A stretch of 64,000 nt of DNA from Phaeodactylum tricornutum CCAP 1055/1 (Eukaryota > Bacillariophyta > Bacillariophyceae > Surirellales > Neidiaceae), in contig NC_011675.1 of assembly GCF_000150955.2 (NCBI RefSeq), forward strand, positions 759,150 through 823,149. The letters run 5' to 3'. Positions 21,213 through 29,923 of the stretch are shown piece after piece. Each line of letters opens with the position of its first letter. The stretch's first letter is position 1. Both the position numbers and the translations under genes were made by a program. The notes beneath the pieces are model-generated. The model had not been told where the DNA came from and did no database searches. It saw nothing but the letters and a program-made list of their open reading frames with translations.

Positions 21213-21924
21213 TTGTACTCAGGCTTGGCTCTGTCCCTTCTCATTGCGGTCCCAGCAACTGGTGTGTACTACGGGATACAAGACGTTGTAAAAAGGGGAC
21301 TTCTCAAGACCCAATTGGGTGACATCAATGTTGCTTTGCTATCTGAATTTTTTGCAGACGTTGTTGCACTCATGATATGCACCCCTGCTGATGCTCTAGC
21401 TATTCAATTGCAAACAGCCACAGGCAAAGAAGCACAAGAGAGCAAAGCAGGAACAGAAGAAGAGAGAGCAGCAATAAAGTTGGAAAAGGTTGGAGACTGG
21501 TTCATTGAATCAATTGAACATCTACCGGCAGTAATACTAACTGATCTACCATATCTGTTGTCCAGAATTGCTCTCAATCAAGTTCTTATTCAAGGCGAAA
21601 TGAATATTGGGGGCATGAAATTATATCCATTTCGACAGCGCTGCTTTGTGCCTTTCTGACAACACCATTTGACGTCGCACGGAAACGCATTTTGGTGGAC
21701 AGTGACAATGATATGACAAATGGTGTTGATGGTGGATCTGGCAATGGTCTCATTTGTACATTTCAAGCTATTTTGAAAGAGGTGGACGGGGGAGCTAGAA
21801 ATCTCTTTGCCTGATGGATTGAGCGTGTGCTTTACTTGGGTGTTGGAAGGGCTTGGCTGGAACCCCTGCAGATTGTGGGATATATTGCGACACAAGATGC
21901 AATTCTTTTACAATGGTTTATCTA
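21213..21924 (+). pseudogene. Decayed mitochondrial carrier family (SLC25-type) gene
   Basis: Three conserved stretches of a carrier appear in order but not in one frame. The first is LYSGLALSLLIAVPATGVYY through LMICTPADALAIQLQ (signature P-A-D-A-L-A). In the next frame comes LLCAFLTTPFDVARKRILVD, the third carrier signature TPFDVARKR, followed by GGARNLFA. An in-frame TGA then stands where the family has Gly, followed by WIERVLYLGVGRAWLEPLQI. Thus at least one frameshift (near 21620) and one stop (21811-21813) interrupt it, and the N-terminal repeat is missing or badly decayed. These proteins exchange metabolites across the inner mitochondrial or plastid membrane. A very short intron could hide the frameshift, but not the stop. 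Confidence 0.65.
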
Positions 21925-22261
21925 AGCCAATTTGCTCCTTCTTGACATAAAACTAACATGAAGAAACATTTTTGTTTACTGCTTGAACGGTAAATTTTAC
22001 CGCTAATCATAATTTAAGTGGTAATTACTCACAGGAAATGCGCTTGCAGTTTGTAGGAATAGATGTCCGTAGACATGGCTTGGAAATTCAAAATAATTCG
22101 AATAGTTCATATATTTTTGTCGACTGCCTCGATCAAAACACATAACGGACGGCCTGACGTTCGCCGGAAGAGACCGCAAACCTGCCGCAGCATCTTTCGG
22201 CTTGGCCTCGTTGTGTTGCTAGCGTTGCATTCCACAACGACTCGTGTTGTGGGCTTCGACA
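21925..22261. other. Intergenic region upstream of QCR9
   Basis: About 340 bases. A frame that opens at 22063 (MSVDMAW...) overlaps the QCR9 first exon in another frame and is probably not real. Otherwise nothing is recognised. Confidence 0.3.
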
Positions 22262-22837
22262 ATGATGTTCCGAGCAAATGCTTTACGATCCGCTTTGTAC
22301 CGATTGACAGTTCAAAGCCGGGAAAAGTCGTCTACGGTAGTGGCAGCGACTAGCCGAGGTGGTGCGATCCCGGCTAATGTCTTGCGTGGGTGGTACAATA
22401 CGTGAGTCTCTTCTTGTCTCTCCAGTTAGGATGTACCTATGCGGGTGCCGAATCTCTGTTGGTAGCCATTATTCGTGTTATTTCTCAAGCGCGCTGCGTA
22501 ATCGTTGTTTGCTACGGAAATATCGAAATAGTCTTTGGATCTTTAGGGATGCAAGCGAGTTCTGTGACAGACACAATTCCACAGAAGTATGCTCACTCCA
22601 CATTTGCTCTTTCCTTTTCTAATTTCCAGCTTCGGCAAGTCTACCGCAATGTATGGCACTTGGCTAATCATGTTTATTGTGATTGGGGAGTACGTGAGTG
22701 GAAAGGCCACGGACGGAGTCTGGACCATGAACAACTACGGCAAGACGTTTACGACAATGGATTGGAGCAAATTTGACGAATTTGAGGAAGATGAAGAAGA
22801 GGAGGAGGACGAAGACGACGATGATGATGAAGAGTGA
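22262..22837 (+). CDS. QCR9: Cytochrome bc1 complex subunit 9 (QCR9/UQCR10), two exons
   Basis: Small single-pass subunit of mitochondrial complex III. Exon 1 (22262-22401) encodes MMFRANALRSALYRL..., a basic, Arg/Ser-rich mitochondrial presequence, then VLRGWYNT. A 228-base intron (22402-22629, donor GTGAGT, acceptor TTCCAG) follows; the splice gives GWYNTFGKSTAMYGTWLIMF. The pattern LY.TF.+.S...GT......F......G......N.GK.+.. and a long acidic tail (EEEEEDEDDDDDEE) parallels yeast QCR9, which also ends in an Asp/Glu run. The spliced protein has 115 residues. The gene is invisible without splicing, because each exon lies in a frame that competes with longer spurious ones. Confidence 0.78.
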
Positions 22838-22986
22838 ACTCATCCTATCGGCAGCCGTTCTAAATATAATAAAAAACCATTATTATAATCGTTATTTTAC
22901 CCTATCATTGGCTTTTCATGCTGCTCGCTGAGAACCAACAGGTTACAACAGAGCTCGCTGTGCAAAACGCTATGTGTCATCTCACT

Positions 22987-23934
22987 TTACAACTCAAAAA
23001 AATCCAAGACTGATGGAGTGCATTCGGCGATAGGCTCCAGAAAGAAAGAGATAGGAAGCCCGGTGATATCAGCTTGACAAAGGGAGGCATCCTCAACAAA
23101 ACTATCTCGCTTTGGAAGGAAAATGTTCAACTCCACTATGACTTGATTGCTTTTTGTTTCAGGTTTCCATTCAGATATTTGATAGGCTTCGTCGATCACC
23201 TTGCCTCTGACCCAGGCGGAACCCCTCAAATCTGGCCAATTGAAATAGCTGTAATTCAAACTATGCCTATCGATCAATAGTGGGACATCGAGGAGAGTCA
23301 GCCGATGGTTGTCAGAAGAAATCAGAAAATGAATCACTGGAGGGCCGTAGGGCATGTAATCTCGCCCTGACGGTCCCAGTCCACCAAGAATGCCAGTCGA
23401 GCCGGGAGCCACGGTTTCGAAGCCGAAGAAGGTTCCGTTGGAGAGAATCGTTGCTCGACAGTCTCCGTCATCTTTCCTTTTCTGTAAGCTAGCATACGAT
23501 CCATCAGGCCGAGTCTGCCATACTTCAACCTTAAATGGATCTTCCATAAGCTCACAGCAGCAATTTGAAGCCTCAATGTCATCTTGACAGCTCCAAACGT
23601 GCGCTTTGACTTTTAAGGTCGGCGCAGGTTTACTCGAGGTTCTTCTGAAAGCCCAGCTTGCTGTCTTATAGCTAGTGGCACTATATTTGGCGGGCTCACA
23701 GACATTTTCTTTTTCAGGAGAATCGGTCTTGTAAGCTTGAGCTGTCCCGCCATTTCGATACAAGGAAGAGCTCGAAGGCCGGCAGTGCGATACTCTTGTT
23801 TCGCATATTCTTTGACCTTCGATCGAACCGCATACACCTCCCGCCTCGCATGTTTCTTCGGCCCCAATGAGTAAAAAAGAAAGAAATGCAAAAGGTGCCA
23901 GCAAGATCCATTTGCACGAAGTTAGAACGATCAT
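22987..23934 (-). CDS. Secreted intradiol ring-cleavage dioxygenase-like protein
   Basis: 315 residues from the ATG at 23934. A signal peptide (WILLAPFAFLSFLLIGAEE) is followed by a Cys-containing linker. From about residue 105 comes a beta-sandwich domain with the family landmarks VEVWQTRPDGSYASL, DCRATILSNGTFFGFETVAP and YMPYGPPVIHFLIS. In bacterial catechol dioxygenases two Tyr and two His bind Fe(III). Here Tyr and His are present in PYGPPVIHF, and DNHRLTL could supply the second His, but the set is not certain. Secreted eukaryotic members of this fold are poorly understood. Activity on aromatic compounds is possible but unproven. Confidence 0.65.
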   Translation of the reverse strand: MIVLTSCKWILLAPFAFLSFLLIGAEETCEAGGVCGSIEGQRICETRVSHCRPSSSSLYRNGGTAQAYKTDSPEKENVCEPAKYSATSYKTASWAFRRTSSKPAPTLKVKAHVWSCQDDIEASNCCCELMEDPFKVEVWQTRPDGSYASLQKRKDDGDCRATILSNGTFFGFETVAPGSTGILGGLGPSGRDYMPYGPPVIHFLISSDNHRLTLLDVPLLIDRHSLNYSYFNWPDLRGSAWVRGKVIDEAYQISEWKPETKSNQVIVELNIFLPKRDSFVEDASLCQADITGLPISFFLEPIAECTPSVLDFFEL

Positions 23935-24707
23935 AGCACCGATCTACCGGACTTTTTAATAAGTTTGTTTGCTGTTCTCGTCATCGTGGTGGTCGCTCAT
24001 ATTGCGTTTTTGGTATACGAATTCTTCAAGAAATCTAGGCTCTGATGTATCCTGCAACTGTCTGAAGGAAGTCCATTTCTTATGTCACATTTGAATTCTA
24101 AAATGCAACATAAAAGACATCGACCTATTCTACCGATGAGTGCGAAGTTTATCCTGTTGAAACTGTCGGGAAAAAGTCCAACTCTCGTGTCACAGCTGTA
24201 TTCTAGTGCAACAAAGAAGACAGCTATTCTGTCAACGAACGCGGGGTATATCCTGTTGGTTACAGGCTATGTAAGCAAAGGATATCCGGACAAAGGGGAA
24301 TGCTAGCTAGTCGCACCTCTCATCTCTATAATGAGCCATGTGAAAGCCGAACGAGTTTCACCTCGAGGAGAATCGATCAATTGCGAGTCCATGGTAAAAA
24401 AAAACGTATTTCCTTCTCTAGAGCAGAGAGGCCCAGGATAAGGAAGGCGCTTTCGACAAAGAAAAGATCACTGTGCTCATCTTCACGAAGCTGAGATCAG
24501 AAATAAAGGGGCGAATTATCAAGGACGAGGCCTCTTCAGGTCAGGGATTGAGTCTTGTAGTCGTAATCCTGGAATTCAACCAGACTGACTGTGAACATGA
24601 CAAGATTTTTACCAAAAAAGGGTGCCGTACTTGTTCGACGTCGGAGGTCCATTTATCTAAGAAAGGGAGCTATTCAATAGTAGTCGACCTGCTCGGTACC
24701 AATGCCC
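23935..24707. other. Intergenic region, no gene seen
   Basis: About 770 bases between two minus-strand genes. Short frames on the plus strand show no recognisable motif. An exact TGACTGTGA lies at 24586-24594, about 115 bases beyond the 3' end of the ShK gene. Confidence 0.3.
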
Positions 24708-25254
24708 CTATTCTTCCCCAATATTCGTATGTAGCAGCAAACAAAAGCGACATGCAGCCGCACAATTTGGTAGCATGAAGACTCGATTAGATTCACATTC
24801 ACCAATTGCCGCCCAAAAGCCACAAAGCTCGTTGGTGTTCCAACTAATGTAAAGAAAGACAAGTCAGATAGAGAGAATTCGTGACACAGCGCAGCGAAAG
24901 AGAATAACTCAACCAGAATTCTTACCACTCAGATCGCACCTCTTTGTACTCAGGATTTGAAAAAATTTCATCGAAGAAGTATTTGTCCATCCTATCCAAC
25001 ACATCCTTGATTGCTGCCTGTTCGGCATCAGTACCGTCGATTCGTTGGGGGACGCCTGGGATAAATTGAGGCGCTCGGAGGTTCGGGTCTTCTCCAGACA
25101 GTGCACTCAAAAGGGTACCGATCGGATCATCGGAGCACACGAACTCAGAATCGGAAACTCCTACACAGTACCTAGATTGCTCCGTTGAAGCCAAGCTATC
25201 TCCCCAACAGAGAGCTAGAATCTGGATCAGGCACAGGCCGACCACGTTCTTCAT
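24708..25254 (-). CDS. Secreted protein with a C-terminal ShK (ShKT) domain, two exons
   Basis: The first ATG is at 25254 (MKNVVGLCLIQILALC, a signal peptide). Exon 1 (25254-24926) encodes about 109 residues with CVGVSDSEFVC and an acidic helix. Left unspliced it would stop at once after RSEW. A GT-AG intron of 82 bases (24925-24844, donor GTAAGA, acceptor CATTAG) joins RSEC to WNTNELCGFWAAIGECESN, and then VFMLPNCAAACRFC. This is the six-cysteine ShK toxin-like fold (C..N...C..WA..GEC..N..FM...C...C..C), common at the ends of secreted prolyl hydroxylases and peptidases. The spliced protein has about 154 residues. Function unknown; extracellular or vacuolar. Confidence 0.7.
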
Positions 25255-25793
25255 CTGCAAGAGCCGCAAGCAGCGAGATTCCTATTCCAACTAATCAACT
25301 GTATTTTGTATTCCGTATGTGTGTGCCGCCCTGGCTGTGTTTTCATTGACAGTGAGATGGGCCGGCGCTGTGAAAGGAATGCGTTCCCAGTGAACCAGGC
25401 CTCTGTCGACTTCGTCCGCATGTGCGGATGAAATCATACTTCTAACCCTCCCTTTAGAACTAGTGAGGGTTGCCAGGGCCGGTCAAAGGAGAGATAATTG
25501 GTTGGGCCTTTACTAACTGACTGTGAACTTACGATGGCGAGGTGAAGTGTACAATCCATCCGATCTAACTGTAAGTCCAGTGCTCTTGCGAGTAAAAAGG
25601 CAGACTAGCCTGTCTCCCCTGGTAGTGATTAGAGGAATGAAGCACATCTAAAGTAGGTATCTACCAGACATTTTGTGCTTTCACAACAAGCAAGCTGTGA
25701 ATTGTAAAAGTAGCCAATTTACCTTGCAAATAAAAAATCTAGTTATGGCAACTGACTGTGAGGATTTTGCCAGAAAGCTGTAACTCTCTGATG
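25255..25793. other. Intergenic region with two copies of the recurring 9-mer
   Basis: About 540 bases between two minus-strand genes. TGACTGTGA occurs at 25518-25526, about 264 bases upstream of the ShK gene start, and again at 25753-25761, just past the stop of the next gene. No coding frame was recognised. Confidence 0.35.
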
Positions 25794-26747
25794 CTAAAGT
25801 TTTGGAGCCAATAAACAAATCTCCTTTTTGACTATTGACCGCAGTTTTTTCCTCGATCTTGAAGACAGGCGCATCGTTTTGCTGTGGGATCGTTTCAAAC
25901 CCATTTTCCGATCCCAGTCATGAATATCCTGTTGACTTTTCTGACTGTGCTCCATTGATTTGTTAAATTTTTCCATCAGACTCTTCAGCTGAATTGGGTC
26001 AATCTTTTCGTTCTCAAACTCTAAAGGCTCGATAGAGACATCGTCTATACCGTCATCCGTTTGGTCCCCGTCATCTTCGGATGCAGAGTCGACGTTACCA
26101 TCCCCAGACAGATACTTGGATGAAAGGGACGATACTTTCGTGAACGAAATCACTGATTCCCGTCCACTGGAAAGTATTGAACTACGACGGCTGCTAGGCT
26201 TCTCCAAGTGGTCGTCAAAGAAAGAAGAGCTTAAAAACCCGAGACTGCTCAATCTCCTCTTTGTACGTCGTGGGGTAGCTCCGCTATCCACTTCCTGAGC
26301 TCTATGTTTCTTCTCAAAAGTGATCCTTGATATTTCGTCTAAGTGTCCACCATCCATATGAACTGATGAGCGAAAGGGATCATCAAAATCACCCGGTAGT
26401 CCCATCGAGAAGCGTTTGGGAAAAAGAAACTCGAGACTTGACCGTCGTTCGGATATTGATCGATTCATGAACATACGGCTATGGTTCTGCGCCAAAGATG
26501 ACACACCGGCTCTGGAAGGCGGGGCGGCATTAGCTCCAGTCCCCCTGGCTTGCCTAGACGCTGTCTCTCGGCTTAGACGGCTGAGCAATTCTCTCTGCGA
26601 GGACAGCAGAGAGAGAAAAGCCTCGTCCTGCTGCACGTTAGAATCTCGCTGTAGTTGCATATTTTTCCTTCGATGACAACTCTCTGACAGGCTAAACATA
26701 GAAAAGGAGGAATAATAATAAATATCAGACAACAAGCTTCTCACCAT
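25794..26747 (-). CDS. Ser/Arg-rich protein with conserved C-terminal basic motif, unknown function
   Basis: Up to 317 residues from the ATG at 26747. A GTGAGA next to that ATG and a TTTAG near 26694 could be splice sites, in which case translation would begin at 26660 (MQLQRDSNVQQ). The protein is mostly disordered with many SRRSS/RRSSS phosphosite-like stretches and an acidic patch at about 215-235. The last 60 residues are different: KSLMEKFNKSMEHSQKSQQD followed by IHDWDRKMGLKRSHSKTMRL, a helix and a basic segment. This looks like a conserved module and I have the impression it recurs in diatom proteins, but I cannot name it. A nuclear or kinase-regulated role is a guess. Confidence 0.6.
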   Translation of the reverse strand: MVRSLLSDIYYYSSFSMFSLSESCHRRKNMQLQRDSNVQQDEAFLSLLSSQRELLSRLSRETASRQARGTGANAAPPSRAGVSSLAQNHSRMFMNRSISERRSSLEFLFPKRFSMGLPGDFDDPFRSSVHMDGGHLDEISRITFEKKHRAQEVDSGATPRRTKRRLSSLGFLSSSFFDDHLEKPSSRRSSILSSGRESVISFTKVSSLSSKYLSGDGNVDSASEDDGDQTDDGIDDVSIEPLEFENEKIDPIQLKSLMEKFNKSMEHSQKSQQDIHDWDRKMGLKRSHSKTMRLSSRSRKKLRSIVKKEICLLAPKL

Positions 26748-27495
26748 TCAGTCTCTAATCGATTTAAATTGCCTGGAGTGAAGAACTGTCGACGCTTGAC
26801 TTGCAATGATCGGTTTTCTCGAATTTGCGAAAGTTTATTGGGCTGGTTTGATGGCTTGAGCACGAAGATTATTTATGACAGATAAGGTCATATGACCAAA
26901 GTACTTATCATTGTGCAAAAGTCCAGCTTGAAGTACATTTAACCTTTCATCGAGCTCTACAGCAACACTGAGAGCATCAAAACGATTGGCCACCCAATCC
27001 GTTGAATTTTGAGCTTTCTCTTTTTACATCATGTAAAATGTTTACGATAGCATGATCCTGTAAATGGAAGGTTCATCTGCGGCAGGTAGACAACAACACG
27101 GAGCATTTCTTGAAGTAAACATATCTCATGACCAAAACGGTCAAAGGGTTTGCCTCCAAGTCTCATTACAGAAGTCATCACTGCGTAGAGTAGTAATACT
27201 GAATATGGTCCAAAGGGACCGGATGGTGCTGATTCCTGGACTAATCGAGAGGAATGCAAATTGCCATTGTTATGACGGTATTTAGTTGACATTTGATTTG
27301 CTTGATTTCGCGATGTTTAGATCTTCATTCACATGAAAGCATAAGATATCAATCATTACTTCGCAATCGACCACTCAGCTGGTTTGATCGTTCACAGTCA
27401 GAATAATAAAAAGGTGTACATGCGATCCAGTCTCAACAGAGCTATTATGAGATAAAGCGTGCAAAATACGACTCTCGGACAACTAGCAATGACCC
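26748..27495. other. Intergenic region, no gene seen
   Basis: About 750 AT-rich bases. A 73-codon plus frame at 27064 and an overlapping minus frame at 27292 show no recognisable motif. TCACAGTCA (27392-27400) lies about 96 bases beyond the 3' end of the PTPS-like gene. Confidence 0.3.
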
Positions 27496-27969
27496 TCATT
27501 TTTTGACAACACCAGAATAAGCAGCCCAAGCTTTGTGGGACTCCCATAGCTTGACACAAACTTCGCCATGGAAATCATGGAACTCCCTTCTGATGAGATC
27601 GACAAGATCCATGTGGATTTGTTTGCACATGAACTCTGTCGTGGTCAATTGGCCGTTTGGAAAAACTTCATCCAGATTTTTCAAATTGTACTTGGCTAAT
27701 ACAGTGCACAAGAGCTCTGAAGCTTTGCCGATATCCATCACCCAATTTGTGTCAGGATCCAAAGTATCCTTCGAAAACTCCACGTCACAAGTATACGTGG
27801 CCCCATGCATGCCACCAGCAGGCCCAAAAGCAGGATGCCGATGAAAGCTGTGGGCAATCATCAAGGAATCTCGAATCCCTAGACGAAATGAGCGGCCAGC
27901 GAAGACTAAACGAATGCATACGGAATAAAAGGCGTACACGCCAAGAAAAAGCGAAGACGATATTTTCAT
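27496..27969 (-). CDS. PTPS/QueD-like protein with N-terminal signal anchor
   Basis: 157 residues from the ATG at 27969. A hydrophobic N terminus (SSLFLGVYAFYSVCIRLVFA) precedes a domain of the 6-pyruvoyl-tetrahydropterin synthase / 6-carboxytetrahydropterin synthase fold: DSLMIAHSFHRHPAF, MHGATYTCDVEF, TTTEFMCKQI and VKLWESHKAWAAY. In the classic enzymes the zinc site uses AH...HGH. Here the second element reads HGA, so one His is replaced, while extra His residues stand in the first element. The Glu of the substrate-binding motif (LWES) is kept. Family members convert dihydroneopterin triphosphate derivatives. With a signal anchor and an altered metal site, its substrate is uncertain. Confidence 0.7.
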   Translation of the reverse strand: MKISSSLFLGVYAFYSVCIRLVFAGRSFRLGIRDSLMIAHSFHRHPAFGPAGGMHGATYTCDVEFSKDTLDPDTNWVMDIGKASELLCTVLAKYNLKNLDEVFPNGQLTTTEFMCKQIHMDLVDLIRREFHDFHGEVCVKLWESHKAWAAYSGVVKK

Positions 27970-28208
27970 GACGCCCTTGACAGTACCAGGTTCAAATCAC
28001 TCGCTTATCTATTCAAGTCAATGACTGTTGCGACGGCATGACATTGACTGACTGTGAGAATGCTTGGCGCTGTTGGTCGAACAGTAAATCCTTTTGCGGT
28101 GAAACCTTCACTGTCACTGTCAATCGATGTTCTCAATTTTCTCTGCAGCACCATTGTTCTACTCACAGTCACTGTCAGGATCAGAAGAAAAAGAGAACGG
28201 TGACGATA

Positions 28209-28697
28209 ATGAGGATGTTCATTAGCTGCAAAGACGTCCTAATCACGTTTCTACTCGTGTACAGGATACGAGCTTTTGCTCCTGCTGGTAAACGGCAGTC
28301 GGCTTTGGCGGACCATATGCGGACCTTCAAAAAACCGATATCCACGTTCCCAAACTACAGTCAAGGTCTACTACCAATACCCGAGCGCGGTGACACAAAA
28401 CTCTTTAGTCGAAATCAATCCATTGATGGCAGTGGTAGAGGAAATTTTATTTTAGCTCTATCTATCTTGGTCTGTGTCTGGATATTCTCGATTCCTCCAG
28501 AGTTCCGCCGTGCTCACTTTTGTACGACAGCTCCTTGTGTTGAGAACCGAGCCGCTTGCTACGACTGCGTCACTTTTGACGAATGGCGGACAAAGCTAAG
28601 AACATACTACGATAATGGCGGTGGATTGCAGTTTGACTTTACTATTGATCCAAACTCGAAGCAAAAATTTTACGAAGCAACTGGTTTTAAACAGTAA
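28209..28697 (+). CDS. Plastid-targeted single-pass membrane protein, unknown function
   Basis: 162 residues starting at the ATG at 28209. An upstream in-frame ATG at 28038 would put an untypical sequence before the signal peptide, so it is rejected. The N terminus is a diatom bipartite plastid signal: MRMFISCKDVLITFLLVYRI (ER signal) then RAFAPAGKR, with the AFAP cleavage motif and Phe at +1. After a transit-peptide-like stretch, a membrane helix (FILALSILVCVWIFSI) leads to a Cys-containing soluble tail (FCTTAPCVENRAACYDCVTF). No family recognised. Copies of TGACTGTGA at 28049-28057 and TCACAGTCA at 28163-28171 lie just upstream. Confidence 0.65.
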   Translation: MRMFISCKDVLITFLLVYRIRAFAPAGKRQSALADHMRTFKKPISTFPNYSQGLLPIPERGDTKLFSRNQSIDGSGRGNFILALSILVCVWIFSIPPEFRRAHFCTTAPCVENRAACYDCVTFDEWRTKLRTYYDNGGGLQFDFTIDPNSKQKFYEATGFKQ

Positions 28698-28904
28698 AAG
28701 ATTTGTGCAATATATAAATGGCCATGGTCGCAGCTTTTGGCTGTTTACAACCGCAGACGTAATTCTCTAGCTGGAGCGGAGTGTGCGACTTTGAATGTTA
28801 TAATGTGTGTACTCGTCAATGTGTGTCCATCGGATTTACAACTCTGGAAATGAACGTAAAGCATTAGAAATGACTTCTCTTAGAACAAACAAAAAAGGTT
28901 TGAC

Positions 28905-29475
28905 TCACACTGATCGGTCGAATATTCGTTTTGGTATAATCTTCCACTTTTCATGCTCGGAACGTCTTACCGGTGAAGGCTTTGTTTGCGCGACGGATTG
29001 AGAGAGACTTGCAGTTGAGATTGGCAATGGAGGGGCTGACTGCAAATGATGCTCAACTTGTTGCGCAATGCTACTGGCTCTTTTCTTTTTATACTCAGGA
29101 GATAACTCCGCATACATTATAGCACTTTGTTGAATATCGCCGCACTGCACAATGTTTTTCAGGGTTTTGAGAAAAAGAGTATCATTCCACGTGTGGTCTT
29201 CGAGATGATCTTGAGTGTGGCGTCTGATTAGATCAATGTTTGATCGCGATTGATAATCCTGAAGCGAGTCAATTGCGACCAAAATTGCTCGTCGGTATAC
29301 GGCTGATCCTGCTCATGAAAAGACGTAAGTACACCGTCAGAAAGATGACAACAAATATTCTAGAAAGGTATCTTTTGCAACATTAATCCGCCGTTCTCGA
29401 GCCTCCATCGCTTCTCTTACCCTTGTGTACCTTCTCCACGCTAGATCGAGGGCTACGGTCTTTGGTTTGACTCAT
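28905..29475 (-). CDS. Linker-histone-like protein with H15 winged-helix domain, two exons
   Basis: Exon 1 (29475-29421) encodes MSQTKDRSPRSSVEKVHKG, a basic Ser/Pro tail with SPR as in H1 N termini. A 112-base intron (29420-29309, donor GTAAGA, acceptor GAGCAG) follows. Exon 2 (29308-28905) continues in phase with SAVYRRAILVAIDSLQDYQS, RSNIDLIRRHTQDH and NDTLFLKTLKNIVQCGDIQQ. The order (Y..MI..AI..L....GSS..AI......... L...LK..V..G...Q) matches the globular H15 domain of histones H1/H5, which binds nucleosomal linker DNA. About 152 residues with a basic tail (KKKRASS). Diatom H1 proteins are divergent; a histone-like DNA-binding protein is the main alternative. Confidence 0.68.
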
Positions 29476-29923
29476 GATGAATTGGTTCTTGTTGCCATTG
29501 TTTTTGTTGAAATGAAGCCTTCTCCGAGTTCGTTCGTTGACATGGGGACGGAAAAACGTGAGTTTTTGGCAACATTCATCACAGTGAGTGAGAGGTCTTC
29601 GCTTTGTTCGAATAGTTCCTCGCTTCGGTAGAGTCTGGACACTTTGTCATAAACATAGCGTCAGATCAGACATTTTTCATTTCTGATTTTGTAGCCAATG
29701 AAACGCTTCAGAGTGTCACGAAAACAAAAAGGTAATGGATTCACGGTCAAGATTTCTTCCATCTATCAGACATCAGATAAGCGATACAGGATACAGCTAC
29801 TTGTTGCAAAAGGGCTACAGATGTATGTGTATGACACTCAGGGCTTTCTTCGAAGAGGCGAAGTTATCTTTCCGTCGTTTGAAAGAGATAGATGAAGGGC
29901 CTTGAACTTGCTAGAATCTGAAC
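29476..29923. other. Divergent intergenic region
   Basis: About 450 bases between the linker-histone-like gene (minus) and the PhyH gene (plus), so it should contain both promoters. A 65-codon plus frame at 29698 shows no recognisable motif. Confidence 0.3.

Noticed and set aside
27985-28000. tRNA-like T-loop sequence (GGTTCAAATC)
   Set aside because: No matching acceptor, D or anticodon arms could be found around it.
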